Source of the DNA: JAIOSM01 sp964565415 | GTDB lineage: Bacteria > Desulfobacterota > Desulfobacteria > Desulfobacterales > Desulfobacteraceae | NCBI GenBank assembly: GCA_964565415.1 | Contig: CAZMEX010000035.1 | Span: 1-30,693 of the forward strand | Direction of reading: 5' to 3' | Length of the DNA: 30,693 nt | Part shown: piece by piece, positions 24,398 through 30,693 of the stretch | Position numbering within the stretch: position 1 is the first letter of the stretch | Layout of the letters: each line of letters opens with the position of its first letter | Program-made: the position numbers and the translations under genes | Notes under the pieces: generated by a model | Databases searched by the model: none | Told to the model about the DNA's origin: nothing | What the model saw: only the letters and a program-made list of their open reading frames with translations

Positions 24398-27205
24398 TTA
24401 ATTATATCCAACCTTGCTAAAAGCCATGGCAATTTTTGTTTTATCAACAGGCTTGAAAATATATGGCCCGTCCCCTTTTGCAAAGGTGGGGGACAATATT
24501 TCTCTTGAGTCATCCGGGGCAAGCATTATAATTTTCACTTGATCTTCAGGATTAATTTTTTTTGACTCTTCCCATCTTCGAATATTCTTAAGCACCTCAA
24601 GTCCGCTTAAGTCAGGCATATCATAATCCATAAAAATAATGCTATAGGGAACTTTGGCTTTATGTGCCTTTAAAACTGCATTTAATGCTTCTACACCATT
24701 GATGGCAGTGTCACACTCCCCGTACCTTGACAATATTTCATCTGTCTTTTTCCGGCTTTCAAACTCATCATCCACAATTAAAAATTTCATGAAAAGGTTT
24801 TTTACAGAGTAACGTATAATAAAATCCTGTAATCTATCACATCTCTTTTTAAGGTTTCTAACCTCTTTTTTAATCTCTTTTGTATTGTCAGCTTTTATTG
24901 CCCTTTCAAGACAAAATGCAGCATCCATAATGGTTTTTGAGGCAAGGTTTTTAACCCAGTCTCTAAAATTTTCAATAAGCTTTAGCGCCTTTGCAAAATC
25001 CTCAGCATTAACAGCCTCTTCGATTTTGATGACTTCTTCTGGGTAAGATTGGACAAATTTGTCAAAACACTCTTTGATAAGCTCTTTATTGCCATGGGCA
25101 ATCTGAATTACTTCATCAAGATCAAGTATCTCATCTTTATCAATTTCAATCTTCTTTTTGTCGCCCATGAAAAGGGCAATTGCCTGGGCAAGTGCTTCAC
25201 GCTTAACAGGTTTGGTAAGGTAATCATCCATTCCAGCATCTATAAATCGTTCTCTGTCTCCTTTCATTGCATTGGCTGTAAGGGCAATAATCGGGATGTG
25301 ATCTGCATCACTGGAGTTTTTTTCAATTTCGCGAATTTTCTCTGCTGCTTCAAATCCATCCATTTCAGGCATCTGACCATCCATTAAAATCAGGTCGTAT
25401 CCTCCCTTTTTAAACTCTTCAACAGCTATTTTGCCATTTTGGGCAATATGAAAAGAGTGGCCGATTTTTTTCAGCATATTGCCTGCAACTTTCTGGTTCA
25501 TTTTATTGTCTTCAGCTAAAAGAATATTTATAACTCTGACAGGAGCTGTACTGGATGCTGCTTTTTCTTCAATACCAAATCTTGTTTCTATTGGTTCTTT
25601 TTTTTTATCGCCATACTGCTGGTTTAAACTTTCAAGTATGTGTATGTCGTAAACAGGTTTTGTGATTTGAGAACCAAGCCCTTTTTTTTCAAGCAGTGAG
25701 GGCTTTAATCTTTGGTTTGCATAATTCATTAAAACAAGGTGTGTATTCCTGAAAACAGGATTTGCTTTGATTTGCTTTGCAAGCAAATAATCCTTATCAG
25801 TTTCCATGTCAACAAATACAGTGTTAAAGGGAAAGCCGTTATTGTGGGCTTGTTCCATGATTTTTAAAGCTTTATCCCTATTTTTTACCCCATTATATGA
25901 GCAGCCCCATGATTTTAAAATTTGAACCATGGTGGATAAGCTGGAATTATTTGAATCAACAACAAGCAAATTAAGCTGTTTTAGTTTTTCAAAAAGTTGC
26001 CTGTTCTGATCTTTGATTTGGTCTTGATCAACAGATGATTTATCAAACTTTGCAGTAAACCAGAAAGTAGAGCCTTTGCCCTTTATACTTTTAACCCCGA
26101 TTTCTCCATGCATTAACTGGGATAATTGTTTTGAAATAGTAAGACCTAATCCTGTACCCCCATATTTACGAGTTGTGGATGAGTCTGCCTGGGAAAATGA
26201 TTTAAAAAGTTTGCTCTGCTGCTCTTTTGAGATCCCAATACCAGTATCAATGATTTCAAATTTCAGAAGAACATCAGAAACAGTCTCTTTTTCAAGGGAG
26301 ACTCTAATAACAACTTCTCCTTTTTCAACAAATTTTACACTGTTGCCGGAAAGGTTAATTAGAATTTGGCGTACTCTTCCAGGATCACCTATTAAAAAGT
26401 TTGGAACATCTGTTCCAATGGTGCAGATAAAGTCAATATTTTTTTCCTGGGCCTTTGTAGCCATGAGCTGCCCAATATCATTAATGGTTTTTCTCAGATC
26501 CATATCTATTAATTCAAGCTCAAGCTTACCTGCTTCAATTTTTGAAAAATCAAGGATATCATTTATTATTGTTAATAATGCCTGGGCACTTTTCTTGATG
26601 GATTCAGCAAAATCTTTTTGTTCTGTGTCAAGCTTTGTATCAAGGATAAGGTCGGTCATACCAATAACACCGTTCATGGGAGTTCGTATCTCATGGCTCA
26701 TATTTGCAAGGAATTCACTTTTCGCAATATTTGCAGCTTCTGCATCTTCTTTGGCTTGTCTTAAATGGACAGTCTGTTTATTTATTTCGCCCTGGAGATA
26801 TTTGCTGGACATCTGTCTTTCAAGATGCACAAGAATTCGTGCAATGAGCAGTTCTTTGACAAATGGTTTTATTATAAAATCAGTTGCTCCAATTTTAAAA
26901 AGGTGTCGTTCTGTTTTCTGGTCAGTTTGGGATGTCAGGAAGATCACAGGTTTAGACTTGAGTCTCAGGTCTTTTCTTATCTTGATACAGAGTTCAGCTC
27001 CATCCATTACTGGCATATTCAAGTCGGTTAGAATAATATTTATTTCCGGGGAGTCAGGAGATGTTAAGAAACCAAAGGCTTCTTTCCCATCCTTTGCAGT
27101 AAATACCGTCAGATTGGCACTCTCCAGGGCTTTTTGTACAGTACTGAGGATAAAGCCTGAGTCGTCAACCAGAAGAATAGTAGGATTTAATTGTGCCTTG
27201 TTCAA
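24398..27205 (-). CDS. Hybrid sensor histidine kinase, REC-HisKA-HATPase-REC-REC-Hpt(degenerate)-REC
   Basis: The protein has 935 residues and no membrane segments, so it is cytoplasmic. REC1 (1-125) has D61 and K113. A helix leads to HisKA with H171 in SHEIRTPMNG and an HATPase with DTGIGI (320-325) and GGTGLGL (349-355). A second, atypical REC (about 411-530) keeps D466 and K516 but has only one acid in its acidic pocket. REC3 (about 558-680) has D609 and K665. An Hpt-like helical region (about 690-800) lacks a His at the phosphoacceptor position (E745 aligned by eye). REC4 (about 806-935) has D860 and K918. The start is TTG at 27205 with AGGA seven bases upstream; the next in-frame ATG would destroy REC1. 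The signal is unknown, and N-terminal input may come by phosphotransfer from another kinase. Confidence 0.9.
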   Translation of the reverse strand: MNKAQLNPTILLVDDSGFILSTVQKALESANLTVFTAKDGKEAFGFLTSPDSPEINIILTDLNMPVMDGAELCIKIRKDLRLKSKPVIFLTSQTDQKTERHLFKIGATDFIIKPFVKELLIARILVHLERQMSSKYLQGEINKQTVHLRQAKEDAEAANIAKSEFLANMSHEIRTPMNGVIGMTDLILDTKLDTEQKDFAESIKKSAQALLTIINDILDFSKIEAGKLELELIDMDLRKTINDIGQLMATKAQEKNIDFICTIGTDVPNFLIGDPGRVRQILINLSGNSVKFVEKGEVVIRVSLEKETVSDVLLKFEIIDTGIGISKEQQSKLFKSFSQADSSTTRKYGGTGLGLTISKQLSQLMHGEIGVKSIKGKGSTFWFTAKFDKSSVDQDQIKDQNRQLFEKLKQLNLLVVDSNNSSLSTMVQILKSWGCSYNGVKNRDKALKIMEQAHNNGFPFNTVFVDMETDKDYLLAKQIKANPVFRNTHLVLMNYANQRLKPSLLEKKGLGSQITKPVYDIHILESLNQQYGDKKKEPIETRFGIEEKAASSTAPVRVINILLAEDNKMNQKVAGNMLKKIGHSFHIAQNGKIAVEEFKKGGYDLILMDGQMPEMDGFEAAEKIREIEKNSSDADHIPIIALTANAMKGDRERFIDAGMDDYLTKPVKREALAQAIALFMGDKKKIEIDKDEILDLDEVIQIAHGNKELIKECFDKFVQSYPEEVIKIEEAVNAEDFAKALKLIENFRDWVKNLASKTIMDAAFCLERAIKADNTKEIKKEVRNLKKRCDRLQDFIIRYSVKNLFMKFLIVDDEFESRKKTDEILSRYGECDTAINGVEALNAVLKAHKAKVPYSIIFMDYDMPDLSGLEVLKNIRRWEESKKINPEDQVKIIMLAPDDSREILSPTFAKGDGPYIFKPVDKTKIAMAFSKVGYN

Positions 27206-27341
27206 AATATTGTCCTGCTAATATGATTTATTCGCAACTGAAAATTTTTGTAGATATTAAATTAACTTTAATGTAATTTGTCATGCAAGTCAAGTGTGGG
27301 AAGTTTTTGAACTGCAATGGGATAAAATAGGGTATCAGGGA

Positions 27342-28172
27342 ATGGAACTATCAGATATTAATGGAATCAAAGGAAAATTAGGAAAACTCAAGGAGATTAT
27401 TCTAGCTGAAAAATCCATTGCAATTGCTTTTTCAGGCGGTATTGATTCTTCTGTTGTTGCAAAGGTTGCAAAAAATGAACTTAAAAATAAGGCAATTGCA
27501 ATAACTATAGATTCCGATGTTTTTTCCAATAAGGAGTTGAAATTCTCAAAAGTAATTGCAGGAGAGATAGGTATTAAACATATAATAATTAAATCTTCAA
27601 AACTGGAGGACCCTGTATTTGTCAATAATTCTGAAAATCGTTGTTACCATTGTAAAGGAAGAGAAATAGAGTTGATTTGGCAGGTGGCAAAGGAACATGG
27701 CATTAAAAGTGTTGCATATGGTGTTAATATATCCGACAAAAAGGAACATAGACCCGGGATTAAGGCTTTAATGGAAAGCAATATTTTTTTCCCCCTGGAA
27801 AAGGCAGGTATTGGCAAGCCAGTTATGCCTCAAATTGCCAGATATCTAGGCTTGTCAAATTATAATATGCCCTCAACAACCTGCCTTGCATCAAGGATAC
27901 CCTATGGCAACAAGATAAATAAAGAGAAGTTGATACAGATTGAAAAGGCAGAAAGTTTTTTAATTGTACTTGGACTCAGCGACTCACGGGTCAGGCACCA
28001 TGGAGATATTGCCAGGATAGAGGTGTCAAAAAATGAAATTGAGAAAATTATCCTTAACAAAATTTCCATTGTTAATAAATTTAAAGAGTTAGGGTTTCAA
28101 TATGTTACCCTTGATTTGCAGGGGTATCGTTCAGGCAGTATGGATGAGGTAATAAAAAATTCTGGAGCATGA
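27342..28172 (+). CDS. larE: ATP-dependent sacrificial sulfur transferase LarE
   Basis: LarE adenylylates pyridinium dicarboxylate mononucleotide and transfers sulfur to it during synthesis of the nickel-pincer cofactor of lactate racemase-type enzymes. Residues are numbered from the ATG at 27342, which gives 276 residues. The PP-loop is AFSGGIDSS (about 29-37). NRCYHCK carries Cys101 and Cys104, and STTCLASRIPYG carries Cys181, equivalent to the sulfur-donating Cys176 of Lactiplantibacillus LarE. The three-Cys arrangement resembles homologues reported to bind an [4Fe-4S] cluster, which could supply sulfur catalytically instead of sacrificing the enzyme. YRPG-like HRPGIKAL and TLDLQGYRSGSMDEV are conserved. 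The upstream GTG at 27294 lacks a ribosome site. No larA, larB or larC is near. Confidence 0.9.
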   Translation: MELSDINGIKGKLGKLKEIILAEKSIAIAFSGGIDSSVVAKVAKNELKNKAIAITIDSDVFSNKELKFSKVIAGEIGIKHIIIKSSKLEDPVFVNNSENRCYHCKGREIELIWQVAKEHGIKSVAYGVNISDKKEHRPGIKALMESNIFFPLEKAGIGKPVMPQIARYLGLSNYNMPSTTCLASRIPYGNKINKEKLIQIEKAESFLIVLGLSDSRVRHHGDIARIEVSKNEIEKIILNKISIVNKFKELGFQYVTLDLQGYRSGSMDEVIKNSGA

Positions 28173-28287
28173 ATTGTATTGTTCGCTATGGAGAACGCAA
28201 TTGATTGGAGGGTTGAACAGCCAATTTATTTTTTATAGTCAATATTGATCATGCTGAACATCCTTTTTTTAAAATATAAAAAAATCA

Positions 28288-28314
28288 TTGACCCAGGAAT
28301 AAGCATCATATAAT
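28288..28314 (+). promoter_or_regulatory. Probable promoter of the ferredoxin-MetV unit
   Basis: TTGACC (28288-28293) lies 15 bp before a perfect TATAAT (28309-28314), or 17 bp before TAATAT (28311-28316). The start near 28322 would leave a leader of about 70 bases. The rest of the 28173-28394 gap is AT-rich and shows no clear larE terminator. Confidence 0.55.
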
Positions 28315-28394
28315 ATAGATATTTTAGCATAGTGTTCGTTATAGTGAAGATGCATTATATTGATTAATTTTTTTAGATATTGGAGGTTGCAGTA

Positions 28395-28916
28395 ATGGAA
28401 CCTAAAACCTTAATAGTTTATCCGGAAAAATGCAATAATTGCAAGGATTGTGAGACTGCCTGTATCGAATCACGTTCTACCCTCACAAGCTCTGGTCTCT
28501 CCTGCATACGTATTATGAGAGAGCAAATCTCAAAGGTTGAATCAGATGATGACTTTTTCTTTCCTGTTGCCTGTAAACAATGTGACAAACCACCTTGTCT
28601 TGCTGTATGTCCCAAAGAGGCTATTTATCAGGATAAAGAGACAGACAGGGTTTTAATAGATCGTCAAAAATGTGTTGGATGCGGGATGTGTGTTACGTCC
28701 TGTCCCTTTGGAGCGATGAAAATTGATAAAAAAAGAGGTAAATCCTATAAATGTGACCTCTGTGCAGGTGATCCTCAATGTGTAAAGGTTTGCGAACCCC
28801 AAGCCCTTGAATATTTAGATTTTGAAATGCTTAAATACCCTAATATGTATAATGCTGCCAATAAATTAGCATGGGTAAAACAACCATCACTCAAAGAGTC
28901 TTTAGGGAGGGATTGA
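28395..28916 (+). CDS. Four-cluster ferredoxin-like electron-transfer protein (HycB/CooF/FdhB-type)
   Basis: The 173-residue protein holds sixteen cluster-type cysteines in four sets: C13-C16-C19-C23, C60-C63-C68-C72, C93-C96-C99-C103 and C120-C123-C129-C133, with an extra Cys37. This arrangement binds four [4Fe-4S] clusters and is typical of electron-carrying subunits of formate dehydrogenases, hydrogenases and CO dehydrogenases. No signal peptide is present, so it acts in the cytoplasm. An in-frame TTG lies five codons upstream, but ATG at 28395 is chosen because GGAGG sits eight bases before it. It is followed by a two-cluster ferredoxin and MetV at very short distances, so it probably feeds or receives electrons for the MetV-linked reaction. 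Confidence 0.88.
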   Translation: MEPKTLIVYPEKCNNCKDCETACIESRSTLTSSGLSCIRIMREQISKVESDDDFFFPVACKQCDKPPCLAVCPKEAIYQDKETDRVLIDRQKCVGCGMCVTSCPFGAMKIDKKRGKSYKCDLCAGDPQCVKVCEPQALEYLDFEMLKYPNMYNAANKLAWVKQPSLKESLGRD

Positions 28917-28920
28917 AATA

Positions 28921-29298
28921 ATGGTAAGTTTTAAGGTAAATGAAAAATGCAACGGATGCCTTGCCTGTGTCCAAAATTGTCCGGCAACAGCGTTAAAATA
29001 TAATGATTTAAAGGACAAACGGGAAATTTTGCATAATATGTCTGTCTGCGCAAGGTGTGGTCATTGCTGGAGAATTTGTCCCCAGGATGCAATTGAGTTT
29101 AAGGAGTTGATTTCAGGAGAGTTTGAACTTGTAACCTCCCTTGATTTAGTGCATTGTAAGGTGTGTGGTGAACCTGTGTTTACAGCAAATCTTGGTGAAA
29201 AAGTATCCAGTGACTTAAAAAGTGCTGTGGATGCATTATGTCCTGAACATAAAGGTGCAAATTTAAGTAAAACATGGAAAAAACTCTCGCAAAAATGA
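28921..29298 (+). CDS. Two-cluster 4Fe-4S protein with extra C-terminal CxxC...CxxH site
   Basis: The protein has 125 residues. Two [4Fe-4S] motifs are visible: C10-C13-C16-C20 (CNGCLACVQNCP) and C43-C46-C49-C53 (CARCGHCWRICP), the form of bacterial ferredoxins. The C-terminal third has CKVCG (C79, C82) and CPEHK (C107, H110), a possible zinc or third-cluster site not found in ordinary ferredoxins. GGGAGGG lies just upstream of the ATG. The start is 4 bp after the preceding gene and the end is 22 bp before metV, so the three belong to one transcript. Confidence 0.85.
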   Translation: MVSFKVNEKCNGCLACVQNCPATALKYNDLKDKREILHNMSVCARCGHCWRICPQDAIEFKELISGEFELVTSLDLVHCKVCGEPVFTANLGEKVSSDLKSAVDALCPEHKGANLSKTWKKLSQK

Positions 29299-29320
29299 GC
29301 TTTATAACAGGAGATATCAA

Positions 29321-30001
29321 ATGATAGTAGGTGAACATAAACCAATTGAAGAAGTAATAGAATCTATCAAGGAGTATAAAAATGTTCTTGTTGTCGGGTG
29401 TCAAACCTGCGTTTCAGTCAGCCTTACAGGTGGTGACAAGGCAGCGCGTGAACTTTCAGAGTCTTTAAACCATGTTTTTAAAGATTCCAAAGCAGTATCA
29501 AAATTTAAAAGCACTTCGCTGGAAAGACAATGTGAAAAGGATTGGATAGACCCTTTTTTTGAGAGCGTTGATGGCTATGATGCTATTTTATCTCTTGCCT
29601 GTGGTGCAGGTGTACAGACCATGGCAGATATGTTTGACATCCCTGTGATCCCCGGGCTTAACACAACTTTCATCGGTGCGCTGGACAAAGCAGGAGTTTT
29701 AAATGAAAAATGTGTGGGGTGCGGTGATTGCGTTCTTGCCCTGACCGGTGGAATCTGTCCCGTTGCAAGGTGTGCAAAAAGTATCTTTAATGGACCCTGT
29801 GGCGGATCCAATAAAGGACTGTGTGAAGTGAGCATCAGCCTTGGCAGAGATATAGAGTGTGCATGGCATTTAATAGTTGAACGTCTCACAAAACTTGGTA
29901 AGCTTGATAATTATTCTAAAATCAATCAACACAAAAACTGGGCTGTAAGCAATGCCGGCGGACCAAGACAGTTGATACATCCAGGAGAAGCCCCTTTTTA
30001 A
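29321..30001 (+). CDS. metV: MetV-like zinc/Fe-S partner protein of methylene-H4folate reductase (MTHFR C-terminal domain, PF12225-type)
   Basis: The 226-residue protein matches the MetV subunit that in acetogens partners MetF in 5,10-methylene-tetrahydrofolate reduction. The hallmark block is present: CVGCGDC (C131, C134, C137), GGICPVARC (C146, C151), NGPCGGSNKGLCEV (C160, C168), and a late Cys180 with Trp182. Additional cysteines are C27 and C30 (GCQTC), C71 and C94. Together they could hold one or more Fe-S clusters or zinc. AGGAG precedes the ATG at seven bases. The expected metF is not in the window: the next downstream gene is on the other strand. The upstream ferredoxins suggest an alternative electron route. 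Confidence 0.85.
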   Translation: MIVGEHKPIEEVIESIKEYKNVLVVGCQTCVSVSLTGGDKAARELSESLNHVFKDSKAVSKFKSTSLERQCEKDWIDPFFESVDGYDAILSLACGAGVQTMADMFDIPVIPGLNTTFIGALDKAGVLNEKCVGCGDCVLALTGGICPVARCAKSIFNGPCGGSNKGLCEVSISLGRDIECAWHLIVERLTKLGKLDNYSKINQHKNWAVSNAGGPRQLIHPGEAPF

Positions 30002-30129
30002 AGCCTGCAATTGAATCCATATACAAGTATTTGGTGTTTTCAGGGTTTTTGTGTTTTAGAAGAGGCAATAGGTTTCCCTGTTTGTTTTTCAATATCCAGG
30101 CACCTGTTTAGCAGCACCATCACCTTTTC

Positions 30130-30438
30130 TTATGTTTCTTCTGCAAACACCTCGTAATGAATCACTTTATCTTCAAATTCAAGCAAGAATTTTTCATCTT
30201 CTGCATAATATTTTGCTTTTTCAAAATCTTCCCCGGCAAAATTTTTAATCACATCAATATTTTCCCAAAATGTAATTAATGTAAAGTGCCCTATATCATT
30301 GTCTACATTTCTTAAAAATGTCAATTTAACAAAACCATCTGTCTTTTTGTAGTCAGGTATTGCTTTTACTTTCATAAATTCTGTGTATTCGTCAAAATCT
30401 TCAACTTTTGTTCTTCCATGCCAAATCCTTGCAATCAT
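30130..30438 (-). CDS. Antibiotic biosynthesis monooxygenase (ABM) family protein
   Basis: This 102-residue dimeric alpha-beta barrel-type protein starts MIARIWHGRTKVEDFDEYTEF and has VKLTFLRNVDN and FTLITFWENIDVIKNFAG, the strand and helix pattern of ABM-domain proteins. Members include heme-degrading and quinol-oxidising enzymes as well as many of unknown function. The pairing of heme or quinol residues cannot be decided here. AAGGAG lies six bases before the ATG. The 128-base gap after metV shows no clear hairpin terminator. The upstream DNA holds a remnant of another gene. Confidence 0.8.
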   Translation of the reverse strand: MIARIWHGRTKVEDFDEYTEFMKVKAIPDYKKTDGFVKLTFLRNVDNDIGHFTLITFWENIDVIKNFAGEDFEKAKYYAEDEKFLLEFEDKVIHYEVFAEET

Positions 30439-30449
30439 ATATGTCTCCT

Positions 30450-30647
30450 TTACAATATTTTCAAGTCTCCCCTTGCTGTTGCTCCTGATATACCCTTAAA
30501 ATTTTTCATATTCCGACCTACTTCTTCTTCCATATCTTTAAACCAAGTGTATCCCAAAGAATACCAGGGATTTAGTTTATAATTAAAAATTTGGTCTCCA
30601 TGAAATTTAAAATAACCCGTAGGAAATGCTGTATTATTCGTAAGCGC
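30450..30647 (-). pseudogene. Probable remnant of an alpha/beta hydrolase N-terminus
   Basis: On the minus strand there is an open stretch of 65 codons between TAA (30648-30650) and TAA (30450-30452) with no start codon in a useful place. It reads FPTGYFKFHGDQIFNYKLN, then PWYSLGYTWFKDMEEEVGR. This resembles, from memory, the N-terminus of bacterial alpha/beta hydrolases of about 390 residues. It then runs into an unrelated tail (GISGATARGDLKIL) just before the ABM gene. An ATG in another frame at 30661 (reading MGFVKRL) suggests a frameshift near 30641-30650. The rest of the hydrolase is missing, so this is read as a truncated, frameshifted fragment. Family assignment is tentative. Confidence 0.4.
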
Positions 30648-30693
30648 TTAACAAACCCCATCTGCAAAATTAATAATATTTATGCCATAGTAA

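Noticed and set aside
26076..27221. Plus-strand open frame of 381 codons
   Set aside because: It lies wholly antisense to the histidine kinase, whose domains and motifs are unambiguous; the translation is rich in Ser, Phe and Ile with no recognisable domain.
28180..28370. Imperfect direct similarity (TGTTCGCTATGGAGAA versus TGTTCGTTATAGTGAA) in the larE-ferredoxin gap
   Set aside because: Only two degenerate copies, no clear symmetry or spacing; could be chance in AT-rich DNA.

Overview
The window is AT-rich chromosomal DNA, densely packed with genes on both strands, from a Gram-negative anaerobe. The best fit is a Desulfobacterota member (Desulfobacteraceae-like sulfate reducer). Supporting features are an LL-diaminopimelate aminotransferase (DapL) route to lysine, two MoeA genes of which one is fused to a periplasmic-binding-like domain, a MetV-type methylene-H4folate reductase partner with two polyferredoxin-like proteins, a LarE sulfur transferase, and large repetitive secreted proteins. 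The taxon is inferred from gene content; no rRNA or marker phylogeny was possible.

Layout. 1-512: C-terminal end of a surface beta-propeller protein with an IPTL-CTERM sorting tail. 556-718: a complete tRNA-Val(GAC) unit with promoter and terminator. 753-4127 (minus): a small winged-helix-like protein followed by a PreP-like M16 metalloprotease. 4337-7154 (plus): overlapping genes for a DUF2062 membrane protein, RsmA and a divergent HD-GYP protein. 7248-13237 (plus): a tight run of dapL, moeA, moeA-PBP fusion and a GalT/HIT-like protein. 13262-14275 (minus): a secreted protein with a duplicated NPQPEPPG tail. 14654-15970 (plus): a polytopic membrane protein with two C-terminal helical repeats. 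16012-20804 (minus): two tandem paralogous secreted proteins, each with seven ~50-residue propeller blades and a four-module tail. 20977-23473 (plus): an XRE-cupin regulator with a large dyad over its promoter, co-directional with leuC/leuD-type dehydratase subunits. 23489-27205 (minus): a seven-domain hybrid histidine kinase followed by NAD kinase. 27342-28172 (plus): LarE. 28288-30001 (plus): promoter, 4x[4Fe-4S] protein, 2x[4Fe-4S] protein, MetV. 30130-30647 (minus): an ABM-fold monooxygenase-like gene, preceded by what looks like the remnant of an alpha/beta hydrolase gene.

How the genes work together. The clearest functional units are the MoeA/MoeA-PBP/HIT run (molybdenum or tungsten cofactor maturation plus an unassigned nucleotidyl-transfer-like protein), the XRE-cupin/leuCD unit (a regulated isomerase or dehydratase), and the ferredoxin/ferredoxin/MetV unit (electron delivery in C1-folate metabolism, with no metF partner in the window). 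No mobile element, CRISPR array or phage gene was seen. The most unusual parts are the tandem propeller paralogs, whose blades look homogenised within each gene, the GalT-like protein among cofactor genes, and the orphan MetV unit.
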